DNA of 64,000 nt from the NCBI GenBank assembly GCA_003290165.1, contig QNQO01000681.1, positions 186,001 to 250,000 on the forward strand. The letters run 5' to 3'. A model generated the notes under the pieces. That model was not told the origin of the DNA, ran no database searches, and worked only from the letters and a program-made list of their open reading frames with translations. Position numbers and translations under genes: made by a program. The DNA is from Berberis thunbergii. Its lineage: Eukaryota > Streptophyta > Magnoliopsida > Ranunculales > Berberidaceae. Below are positions 54,701 through 64,000 of this stretch, in pieces (positions within the stretch are counted from its first letter, which is position 1; every line of letters starts with the position of its first letter).

Positions 54701-57700
54701 ACCGTGTTTGGCCGAGTCTGGACCGTGTCCAACTCAGTCAACAAATTTTGACCGTTGACCCCGTGTCCAATACGTATCCAGCGCGTGTCGTACGCGAATC
54801 CGTGTCCGACACGTAATTAACGCGTGATTCGAGGGGTTTTCGGAGAGTCGGTGCATCCTTGGATGTCAGGGATTATATCACGGGCTTACCTATGGATATG
54901 GATGAGTACTACATGGTTTTGAAGTCCAGGGAAGACTTGACTTTTAGGAGTGAGTTTGAGTTTAACTATGCAAAGAAGATGGGAGCTGGGCTTTCACACA
55001 GATCTCAGGGTTTTGGTGGCAGTTACTCACATCATGAAGCTAGAATGTGAAGCTTACAATTGGAGGGGACAATGTGTGTTGAGGTATTTGGCTTTTAGTC
55101 TTTTATTGAGGGTGCAGGGCGAAGTTCATAACAGACATGAAACTTTTTTCTTTGGTTACTCCATTATTTGTCCTCGGCTTCTTTTTGAGCTATTTCAAAA
55201 TTAGGATACTCCATTATTTGTACTCGGCTTTTTTTTGAGCTATTTCAAATTTAGGATCCCCTTGAGGTCTTTGGGATTTTATTGTATCTTCTCTTTTTCC
55301 ATGGATACTTTATGAAGCTTCCCCAAAAAGAAAAACCCTGGTGTCCTTCGCCCTTCAATTTCCTTTGAGAGCTAGCAAGTTGGCTATTGGGGCTGCATTG
55401 GCTTATGACTCTTAGTAAGAGGGGGTTGGACACTCTTTCTTGAAGCTCATAGTTAATGAGCACTCAATCGGGATGAGTTTACCTCTATTGGTCAACCCTT
55501 AACATGATGATCTTATAAAGTAATCTTATGATCGCAGAAAGAGAGTTTCAAGTAATCCTGGCAATTTGCCCCAAACCTTTCAACCCGAACTGGTATGCTA
55601 TAAATGTTTCTGGTCATCGCTTCCCAGGATGCTAGATACTTCTATATCACCTGGTGACATATCTAAATTAGTTGGATTCATGTTTGATCATTTAAATAAA
55701 GAAATTTACATCTCATCCACATGTGGAGGTAAGTACTTAGTAGTGAAGAATGTAAGATCACATAGAACCAAGGATGCATGGACACGGACACGACACGACA
55801 CGATACGCTGATTTGACAATTTCCAAAAAACTAGGCCTTTGGGACATATCGATATGTCATATATATATCTTTTAATAAGTCCTATAAGCATAAATATTAA
55901 TTTAATAAAGTGTCTTCCTAGAGTGTTTTTAAGAAGATGACACTCTGTTACAAGAAAAAAAAAATAGAGAAAAAGTATAGTAGAGAAGTAGATGAGATAA
56001 GAACAAATGAGAGAAGAAGCAAAGATTAAGAAGCATAGACTACTATATGCTTTAGTGGTTTTTTGCCTTATTTGTTTTAAATCGCAATTGAAAGAGTCAT
56101 TCACTTAGATGGATCAACAATCATTAAATTAGGTGGTTTTTTGCAAATATCTAAAAGTAAAAAATAAATAAAGTTGGTTTTCGAATCTTGACCGTGCCTT
56201 GACCAAGTTCTAGGTGTATTGGAGGCGTGTCTGACATGTTGACCACATTGACCATGTGTCTTACACCTGCCAACACGTTGACCAAGTGTTGGATACGCGT
56301 CAGAGGCGTGTCGAGCGAGTGTCGTTGTCGGACATGGATACAACAAGTTTTCTGAAAAGTCTGTGCTTCCTTGCATATAACCTTCTTCTTGAGCTCATGA
56401 GGGGTTTTATTTTGACCCACGTGGCATCAAAGCTTAGTCGATGGTAAGAAAACTGTCTCATCAACTTATCCAACGTTCCACCTCACACTTAGTATTTGTA
56501 GAAAAAAAAACCATAGGCCCAATTCACTTGTACAGTTTCCACTAACATACACATGATTCGCTATACCACGTGTTGTACTTGCACCTTCACCCAACAACTC
56601 AAAGCCCACAAGGTTGGTCGACAAAGCCCAAAGTCTACCATAAACAAAGTCAGAAGGCTTTAAGGTCAATGTGACTATGCTAAGTAAATCCCAATTTTAT
56701 CATAGTTCTAGAATTCGAATATCAAAGTGCCTATTTAAATCATAGTAGCTACGAAATGAGAAGCCAATGATATAAGGGTGTGAACTCTCAACTTGACAAA
56801 AATACCTTAGAAGCATATGCTATACAAAATTGTACATAATACAACAATACTATAAGCAAGGGCCCAACGAGTGTTCAAGCAAAAAATCTTAATACTGGTT
56901 TAAACAACACTCAACCTGAACTAGTGAATTCTCACCCATGATGTGGAAGAATGATACCATCATAATGCATGCGTGTCTAACAAGCAAGTAGATGCCACAA
57001 GTAACAAAAGCAGCGGGGATAAAAACAAAGTACAAAAAGGTGACAAAACAAACCAATGTTTAAAAATTGTTTTCTATCGCTAAAGCAATTAGGCTTTTCT
57101 CAATGCGAAGCAGCACATTAATGCGTAACAAGATGTACGCCTCGAGTTTTCAGGAAAAAAGAAAAATGATGAAAAAATATTAAAAGAATATAAACAAATT
57201 AAACAATGAAACAATCATCAATTAAAGAGATAACATGACACCAATCATAAAAGTGGTGAAGATGTTAAATAATAAGAACAATGATTGCGTGCATTATAAC
57301 CCGCATTCAAGTCATACGCACTGAAGTGAATTCTTACCACTTTGCATGCTTGCTAATGTGGTTCTTGTGGGAAATTTGGATTGAAAGGAACAAGGTATTG
57401 TTTCATAATGAGTGTGATAGCAGTTATGTGATACTTAAAATTCGTTGGTGGATTTAAATGCTCCTATTGTCTTCATCCCCAAGAAAGTTGATTAACATGG
57501 TGGGATCATCATAACCAGGTTGGGCTTCTATTCTATGGGAGTGAAACCAAAGGATGCTCGAGTTATGCTTTGGGAACGTCCTTTTCGAGGGAGCCTTACA
57601 CCCAACATGGATGGATCTTCTATTAATAATGATGCTGCTGGTGGAGTTATTATTCGAGATGATGACAGTGATTGCATTTTGGCAAAAAGTTTGTTCTTTG

Positions 57701-60197
57701 GGGCTGGTTCAAATAATGAGGTTGAGTCTAAAGCCCTCCTTGATGGGTTACAACTTTGCAGAGATTTAGGGTCTGTTTGGTTGGTCATTTTATGTGGGAA
57801 ATGGAATTCAATTCTTATGTCAAGTGGTTTTCCGCTGTTTGGTTGTGTAATTAACAAAAGGAAAAAAAATTCTGCATGTGCCTAGTCTTCCCATCTTTCT
57901 TGGGAATCCAAATCTTTAGTCTCCCTCATAAATGGATTTCGCGAAAACAATTTCAATTCCCATATCTATTTTCCATTCTACCGAACAAACCCTTAAATTT
58001 GAATTCTATTTGGGTTCAAACACATTCAGAGTTAGTGGTCGGATGATTTTATGAAGTGTCCAAATTTTCTTGGTTCGAATCAGCCATATGGAGTCAAATT
58101 AGAAGTTAGCAAACTCGATGGGGGTGCATTTGTACTCATGTTTAGAAATAGGTTAATGTTGTAGCAGATGCACTTGCTTCCATTGCGCACAAGAGCAAGC
58201 ATTCGACTGTGTACATGCTGAATGATCCTCCCACGAAGCCAAGAGGGTTGTGCAGGTCAGACAAAAAAAAAGGCATGGCATATGTTAGGAAAAATTAGTT
58301 TTGTTTAAATTCATGTAAGAGGCCATCACTTGCGATGCATCTTGCACATTGTTTCTTATTTCTTAGTCTTAACAGGGTGAGGCCTTTGTCTCCCCCCCAC
58401 CCACCCACCCACACACACTCCCAAAAAAAAATCATTTTAATATAGTAAAAGCAAATATTTGAGGATGACAGTGTAATTTTCTTTTTAAAAGGTAAAAAAG
58501 ATGAGTCTAATTTGATAACTTGGTACAACAAAATGAGGTATTGTTTCAATTGACTGTAAACACCTTACCACAGGGAAACCCCACATCATACAATAAAATT
58601 GAAGATTTTAACCTCTTAGAGACTTAAGATACCTCAGTGTCAGCACCCCTCTCACTCCCATGTCTTCTTAATTCTAGATGCAGTACAGGAAGTTCTCCGG
58701 TGGTCAAGTTCCTTGAAGTGAAAGACACGCCTATGTTGACACCTGACATTCTGAATTGCAATGTATGAACTATGTACATTGGATGTGGATCACACAAAAT
58801 GTTCAGAAAAATTGGGGGGTGTAGTGCAGATTCGTCATTCCCTTTGAGCAGGGAAGGCATGCCATGACAAAGAATCAAACTTCATTCCTGGAAACTATAA
58901 TTCTTCATTGCATTATCTACTTGGAATTTCAAATCAATTCAAATTCAAAACTTCAGATCTTTATTTTGTTGCTATGATTCAGAGGTTCAAATTGAGGGAA
59001 AATAATAGATTCATATACTCTACTCAAGTTACTTTTTTGGTTTATTCTAATCATGGATGAATGCCACTGTTATAGAGTCCCCATCATGGGCTTGTCAACT
59101 ACTGCATAACAGTTGTAATATGCTTCATGGTACTTTCTAAGTGTTTTAAGGCAGCAACAGTTTATGTAATTGTTTTCATTTTGCTTCTCTGTTGTGGCTG
59201 ACGTGTATATGACCACTAAATGATTTATCTGTTGTTTGAGATTGCTGCAGCCATTGCGACAGTTGTTACCATAACTGAAATTCTGAAAAACAATGGATTG
59301 GCTATTGAGAGGAGTTAGTTCTTACCCTTGTGATTTATAGTTTCATTTTCTATCATATAGTCGACTTGATGCATTTAAATTTATGCAGAGATAATGACGT
59401 CTACTGTTGATATGAAGGATGAATCGAGAGGGCGCCCTATTCAAAAAGCAAAGGTAATTTTGTGAATCCTCCTGTTCCTGTTAGATAGCTTGTTTGCTGC
59501 ATTTGGGACATAATTCAGGAGAATGTGAATCCTGTTGTGTGGTTTGGCGTAAAAATTTCCTTAGCCTAGTAGTGATTCTCCTTGCCAGTTCCACATACTG
59601 ATGGACTGCATGTGACACTTCTACTGATTACTTAAGGGGACAATTTGTGGATTATCCTACCTTGGATCTTGCTACATTCTCTAATCCAATCTCATAATCT
59701 TGGTTCAGACCTATGCAGATAAATTTAGGAACCCTGCATACTACAATTATATGTATTAATCTACGTGGCAGAACAGTTCATATTTTACACATGAAATTGG
59801 TAAAGTATAAAGCTGGGATATTGTTCTTCGATCATAACTCAAATTTGATCCAATGCCAAATCCAATTGATACCAAAACAGTTGGGTCAAGTACAGGTCCA
59901 TCAGTTGTGCCTTGAATTCATAAAGCAAATGGATCCAGCTTACTGAATACTTCCAATATTATTTGAAATGTGGGCTCTTACTGGAAAATTGGAAAGATAG
60001 CCTAGTAGTTTGTTTGTACAGTATTATTACTGAAGCTGAAGTGATTGCCTTCATGCTTGGTTTACTCAGACTTACACCTGTGAATGTCCGTGTTTTTTCA
60101 GATTGAGATATTACTGGGGAAGACTGAGAGATTTGATGAGTTGATGGCTGCTGCAGCCGAAGAGAGAGAAAACACTGAAGCTGAAGCACAGAGTTGA
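48764..60197 (+). CDS. ALBA-domain DNA/RNA-binding protein, 5 exons, intact
   Basis: Exons 48764-48880, 49175-49223, 59251-59313, 59389-59453 and 60102-60197 join in frame with GT-AG borders to 390 nt (129 aa). The product starts MEEITEGVNNMNIADAHKKN, then RIQVSNTKKPLFFYVNLAK, RYMTQHNEVELSALGM, AIATVVTITEILKNNGLAIE, RKIMTSTVDMKDESRGRPIQ and a short acidic tail. It is nearly the same length and sequence as plant ALBA1/ALBA2-type proteins, small alpha/beta proteins that bind RNA and DNA, including R-loops in Arabidopsis. The conserved lysine- and arginine-rich binding face (NTKKP, RGRP) is intact. Intron 2 (49224-59250) is 10,027 bp and contains an antisense hAT transposase gene, a second hAT and a LINE tail with a MITE. 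Confidence 0.93.
49782..50290 (+). repeat. Tandem duplication of about 257 bp in ALBA intron 2
   Basis: The segment from CATAAAATTCTAATCTTTGA to CCACAACTTCAACTCCACA occurs from about 49790 and again from about 50047 with few differences. The second copy runs into a CCACCA/ACCACC-rich tract to about 50460, which creates a spurious His/Thr-rich frame. Confidence 0.75.
50770..51179 (+). other. Possible decayed coding DNA interrupted by the hAT element
   Basis: Plus-strand frames on both sides of the hAT join at the target site: upstream EKLAGVGDRSGKRVAEIEKC then LGLDV, downstream RDYITGLPMDMDEYYMVLKS. The downstream part continues to about 55050. The family is not recognised. It could be a LINE or host gene fragment. 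Confidence 0.35.
51188..54861 (-). mobile_element. hAT family B, 3.67-kb transposase-bearing element in ALBA intron 2
   Basis: Termini CAAGGATGCAC and GTGCATCCTTG are flanked by a perfect 8-bp duplication GATGTCAG (51180-51187, 54862-54869). Subterminal GGACACG/CGTGTCC repeats are dense at both ends. The minus strand carries a three-exon transposase gene. The clean termini and duplication suggest recent insertion. The relatives at 26787-28359 and 55769-56373 share its ends. Confidence 0.95.
51521..54493 (-). pseudogene. hAT transposase (BED finger, DUF659, hAT dimerization), one in-frame stop
   Basis: Exons on the minus strand: 54493-54472 (MASSTTP), 53786-52238 and 52142-51521, GT-AG, 2193 nt (730 codons plus the final stop). 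The N-terminal BED zinc finger reads WKHVTRLG...WKCNYCRKEY, then HHLLNISGHG. The DUF659-type catalytic region has TIVCDGWTDSQRRPLINFIV and VQVITDNAPVCKA, then TPCVVHTLNLALKSIC. The C-terminal dimerization domain has VWWVAHGTSAPNLLNIALKL and PCSSSCCERN, then (after a stop) STYNNIHSLKRNKL. The codon after CERN, normally Trp (TGG), is TGA at 51826-51824. The frame is otherwise open to EEEEI. So one base change separates it from a full transposase. Translation would lose most of the dimerization domain. Confidence 0.92.
54870..55768. other. ALBA intron 2 DNA between two hAT elements
   Basis: Bases 54862-55050 continue the unrecognised open frame interrupted by the hAT. Two near-repeats of CTCCATTATTTGT(C/A)CTCGG lie at about 55158 and 55210. 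Otherwise nothing is assigned. Confidence 0.4.
55769..56373. mobile_element. hAT family B, 605-bp non-autonomous element in ALBA intron 2
   Basis: Ends CAAGGATGCAT and GTGCTTCCTTG are slightly decayed family B termini. The target duplication is CATAGAAC (55761-55768) / CATATAAC (56374-56381), one mismatch. Subterminal GGACACG and GTGTTGGATACGCGTC segments match the family. No coding capacity. Confidence 0.85.
56382..57339. other. ALBA intron 2 DNA, unassigned
   Basis: No domain, terminal repeat or target duplication recognised. Confidence 0.35.
57340..58255 (+). pseudogene. LINE ORF2 tail (linker and RNase H) in ALBA intron 2
   Basis: Plus-strand frames read FLWEIWIERNKVLFHNECDS, then LWERPFRGSLTPNMDGSSIN, then AAGGVIIRDDDSDCILAKSL, FFGAGSNNEVESKALLDGLQ and LCRDLG. 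This is the RVT_3 RNase H-like domain with its NxDGS, GGVIRD and SNxxAE motifs. It is interrupted at 57769 by a MITE. The end of the domain (VNVVADALASIAHKSKHSTV) follows near 58155-58215. Stops and frame changes are present. Confidence 0.78.
57769..57992. mobile_element. Tourist-like (PIF/Harbinger) MITE, 224 bp
   Basis: Ends GGGTCTGTTTGGT and ACCGAACAAACCC are inverted repeats with a TTA target duplication (57766-57768, 57993-57995), the PIF/Harbinger signature. It sits inside the LINE RNase H domain. Confidence 0.8.
58256..59250. other. 3' part of ALBA intron 2, no element recognised
   Basis: It has a CCCA/CACA simple repeat at about 58395-58425 and a minus-strand frame at 58624-58878 (LTTGELPVLHLELRRHGSER) without a known domain. 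The intron ends at the acceptor ATTGCTGCAG, 59241-59250. Confidence 0.4.
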
Positions 60198-60670
60198 ATG
60201 GGGAGCTGCTCCAGAGCGTCTTAGATGGGGGTTTATCCGTTAGTTTTTTCACTTATGGATGTTTCAAGTAACAATGAAACATGACATTCAGAAGAGCCTT
60301 TAGAGATTAGTTGATGTTGTGTAGGAGTTTCTATAGAAATAAATGCTTTTTTGACAATGAAAATTTGATTTATTTTTTGGTAATTTTTTTTATTATCTGA
60401 TATTTCATGAGGTAATTGAAGCTGTTGCAATTTGTGTAAGGTAGGTAAAGTGCAAATTGGGTAAATTGAATTCAGGAATTAAATACTTAATTGCAATTTT
60501 TGACATTTGTCCCCTTCATGCTCACGTTCAAACCACACAACCATACTCCCATAAAGAAACTTGCGAGATTGCTTTTAAATAATTTAAAAGCAAGATCAGA
60601 AGCGAGACAACAGATGCCAACTTGGGTGTTGATGAATTCAACCCATGTTTTACAAAAAAGAGTTATTTGC
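60198..60670 (+). other. ALBA 3' untranslated region and downstream DNA
   Basis: It follows the stop codon at 60195-60197. AATAAATG at about 60338 is a candidate polyadenylation signal about 140 bases after the stop. Confidence 0.5.
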
Positions 60671-61009
60671 ATTTCCCCCCTATAATATATGTCTTTTTAG
60701 TTTTGCATCTAATTATTATTTGTATTGCACTTTTCTCTTAAGACTAGCAGTTCCTCCTAAGACTAGCAGTCAACGTGCCTTGACTGTTAAGCACCTCACG
60801 TGCCACTTTGCCTATTTTGGATGACGAAAATGTTGATGTGATAGCATGTCAATCCCAATCGTCTGTTACTTGAACCAGGCACGTGGGCGGCTAGTGATTA
60901 CTCCCTGTTAGCTTCGTACCATTCTCCCTTTGTTTTCATTATCTCTGGTTGTTTTTCCTCTCTTCATTTTCACTCTCTTTGATTTCGAACCAAAATGAAG
61001 AAGCGGAAC

Positions 61010-64000
61010 ACCGAAACGAAAAAGGGAAATAAGGTTGTTTTTGGTGTCAAAATCGCTATCAGTAGTAGCCACTGATGAGGACGTGAAACATCCTCCTGTT
61101 CATTGGCGTGATATATTGTAAGTCTTCTATGCTATTTTAGGGGGTTTCATTTTGGTGCTTCTATATGTAATGCATGTTTGAATGGATGGTGTGAATGAAA
61201 TGATCTTGTTAGTATTTTGTTTATTTGCATAAATTTGGATTTCTTCATTGTTTATTTGGTGGTTGCTACTTGCATCAGTGAAAATTGAATGAAACTGAAT
61301 TTTGTTGGGTGGTTTAGTGTTGATACTGGTTGGTGCTTCCATGAATCAGTCACAATGTTAACATAATGTTGATTAGGGTAATGCACACATGTCCATGGAT
61401 TTTTATGTTATATGTGTTGTACTTGTCTTCTGTTTTCAGTTTTTTATTCATGTTAGATTGCATGGTTTTGTTTGTTTCCTACATTATTCATCAATTCGTT
61501 TTAATTGAGTATCATTGCAGCAATGAAAAATGGGGACAAGAACGAAAGGTTTGGAACTTAGTGATCCATTACGATGGAAAGTGGAGTATCGGGTGCGATC
61601 ATACCAGCACTAATGCACCGAATCCCATCAGAACTCCGCAGTTAACGTGCTTGGGTGAAAGTAGTACTAGGATGAGTGACCTCCTGGGAAGTCCTCGAGT
61701 TGCACCCCTCACCCTTTAAAAAGATTGCAGAGATTTTTGGTATGTGGAAGGTTAGTGATTATAAAGATGGGTTATCTATAGATTTTGTACAAGTGCATGG
61801 TGATTACCTTAATTGGGATAAGTTAAACAAGAGTATCCTTGAAGCTATCCCCAACCCACATAAGCACGCCTTAACCTTTGAACAACACATACCTTTGTGG
61901 AAAATGGGTTGAGGATAGACATTACCAATGATGAAGACAATGTATTTTTAGATCCATGCAAACCTTAATGACAATGATGTTTTGCATGTGTTTGTTGAGG
62001 TTAAAATGGCAGCACAATTTCATGAAAACAACATTCCTGGGATTAGTTAATGGACCATGAACCCATTTCAACCCCGCCTATTGTTGATGTAGACCATGCC
62101 CTTGTAACACAACCCACCCCTCATAATAAAATTAATTTGAGGCCTAATTGCATGGCCAAAAGGCAAGGTTCCAACCCCAAGGAAGAGTAAACTTAGTGAT
62201 TGGTACTCTCTAAGGAAAAATGGTAGTTGTGCCAAGAAAAGAACAATGGTGGAGGGCTAGGGTAGTAAGAAAGTAACAAAAAAAGGATAAAGTCAAGTAA
62301 GACAAGAGTGAAGTTATATGATGAGTTGAGTGAAGAAGAGCTAGATGAAGACCAAACTGACGTAATACTACAAGTACCCGATGAGGAACCAACCCATGAA
62401 CAAGCTCAAGGCTAGCCAGGAGGTCCATATGAAACAGTAACAAAAAAGTTTATGATGAGATTTAAAAAAAATGATCCTGATGAACTTTTAATGAAGTGTA
62501 CGGATGAAGACTACAAATGGCATTGCTATGTAGCAAGGAACAAGGACGAACACACCATCAGTGTTAGGACCATGGGGCAACAACACACATGTCTGAGAAT
62601 TGTTGATGGAAAACATCCAATGGTGGATGCTAAGTTGTTGCTAAGGAGTGTGAGTCTATGTTTAATACACACTTCCAATCTCTCACACCTGACTCCATTA
62701 TCAAACAAACATTGAAGAAGTACACTATTGATGTCAACTACCATGTAGAGTGGAGGGCACAACAAAAACTGATGGCAAAAGTAATTGGTAGTTATGAAGA
62801 CAATTACAAGATGACCCCTTCTTGTTGCATGGTGTTGTTGACAGTAAACCCAGGAAGCATTGCTACATGCTCAACAAATAATGACGATCAGCGGTTGATG
62901 CATGTGTTTGGCATTTTCTACTAGTCTACTTGGTTGGCAGCATGGTTGTAGGCCCTTGGTGCTAAAGACCAAATATGGAGGTTGTTGTTTGTCGGTTACA
63001 ACTTTGGATGGCAACAATGGTCTGTTTCCATTGACCATCTACATTTGCCAGTCAGAATGCTACCAAACTTGGTACATCTTTTTGAGTATAATTGAAATGC
63101 ACTTGAAGATGCATGCGGGGAAAATGACCTTTATATCCAACCAGCAGAAAGGCTTGATTGAAGCAGTGAAACAACTTTTTTCAAATTCATATCATAGATT
63201 TTGTTTTAGGCATATGTACAAGAACGTTAAGAAGGCTGGTTTTGGTGGGACTTTCTTGATGAAACTAAGTTAGAAGGCTGCTAGGGCATACAAAATGTTT
63301 GAGTGTTTCTCCCACTTGAAAGAGATTAACGAAGTTAATCCAAGGGTTCATAAGTGGTTGGTTGATAGGGATGTGAAGAGTTGGTGCATGACCTATCTTG
63401 ACACTAGGCTATGCTCAGAGCACATCACTAACAAATTTAGTGAAAGCTTCAATAACTGGATCATTCACCTAAGAGACAAACCAATTTGCAAGTTCATTGA
63501 GGACTATCACATGGTTGTCGTGAGGATTATGTACGACAAAAGTGTAAAAAATGGACATCATCAATGGGTTAGTACTTAGGGCTCAGAAGCTAGTTGACAA
63601 GTATAAGGAAACGAAGAACCAATTCAGGATGTTTGGGTCCAGTGATGGCTTTATCACAGTGCAATATAATGATACTGGTGATAAGTTTAGAGTCAAGACA
63701 TCTATTAGATATTGTGACTGTAGATAATAGGGGCTCACATGCATCATGTGTGTGCATTGAGTCTTGACTCTAGTCAATTAGAGACCTTAGTGGGGCAGAG
63801 TAAGTATAAGTTTTCTCAGTGACCATATCTACTTATATAATCTTGTTCCCATACTTATTTCCATTTGATGCAGGTACCATAGCCTCTATCATTCTGTGAA
63901 GGCCTATGTGAAAGCATACTCTAGGGGCATTGTGAGTATAAGAAATATGTTTGAATGGTTTATCTTCATTGCTTGTGTGTACTACAATCTTTTGCTTATT
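61010..64000 (+). pseudogene. MuDR-type Mutator transposase gene, degraded, running off the window
   Basis: Plus-strand pieces in family order: 61540-61620 (VWNLVIHYDGKWSIG), 61676-61912 (FKKIAEIFGMWKVSDYKDGL), the MuDR DNA-binding region at 62452-62650 (MMRFKKNDPDELLMKCTDED then KWHCYVARN and HTISVRTMGQQHTC), then TIDVNYHVEWRAQQKLMAKV, and the catalytic MULE domain at 62940-63580 (KTKYGGCCLSVTTLDGNNGL then FSNSYHRFCFRHMYKN and HITNKFSESFNNWI). A SWIM-type zinc finger follows (YCDCR ... CIMCVH, 63710-63757), then a RGIVSIRNMF tail. Frame changes near 62640, 62925 and 63580 and stops near 63273 and 63725 disable it. The 5' end before 61000 and the 3' end are not defined. Confidence 0.85.

Noticed and set aside
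58624..58878. Minus-strand 84-aa frame near ALBA exon 3
   Set aside because: No domain recognised, no splice or promoter context; left as unassigned intron sequence.

Overview
This is a nuclear genomic window from a eudicot plant. The evidence is two intron-rich, plant-type housekeeping genes buried in transposable elements, plant-specific domains (plant mobile domain, DUF1645), a piece of plastid petB, and an endogenous caulimovirid. The genus cannot be told from the sequence. Only two host genes look intact: an ethanolamine kinase gene on the minus strand (11 exons, 36229 to 25672, 373 aa) and an ALBA-domain nucleic-acid-binding protein on the plus strand (5 exons, 48764 to 60197, 129 aa). 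They point away from each other across about 12.5 kb of repeats. Both keep continuous reading frames although one intron has swollen to 4.1 kb in the kinase and one to 10.0 kb in ALBA.  Layout. 1-2431: Ty3/gypsy pol remnant with a non-autonomous hAT element nested in it. 2432-3124: one hAT end, then unassigned DNA. 3125-11312: about one genome of a florendovirus-like endogenous pararetrovirus, opened within its coat protein gene and carrying an internal inverted block bounded by a 46-bp inverted duplication. 12184-13127: Pack-MULE with a DUF1645 gene fragment. 13755-19400: LINE ORF2 tail split by an hAT element, which is itself split by a 2.8-kb solo LTR; the hAT carries a captured IMPL1-like gene fragment. 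19515-25102: LINE pieces, a near-tandem 889-bp duplication, MITEs and another hAT. 25672-36229: ethanolamine kinase, with a LINE fragment, a hAT deletion derivative and a TRIM-like element in intron 9. 36826-41480: hAT with a minisatellite, a Mutator-type N-terminal fragment and a broken plant-mobile-domain gene. 43232-43745: long foldback and a petB NUPT. 44483-47506: second solo LTR of the 14630-17457 family. 48764-60197: ALBA; intron 2 holds a 3.67-kb hAT with a transposase gene disabled by a single stop, a small hAT relative, and a LINE tail with a Tourist-like MITE. 61000-64000: degraded MuDR transposase running off the window.  The strongest element calls rest on target-site duplications read directly from the sequence: 8 bp for seven hAT-type insertions, 9 bp for the Pack-MULE, 5 bp for both solo LTRs and 3 bp for the Tourist-like MITE. 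The observations most worth checking are the inverted, circularly permuted pararetrovirus with its two ATGA-coupled downstream reading frames, the Pack-hAT carrying a duplicated IMPL1 exon, and the hAT transposase lying antisense in the ALBA intron.
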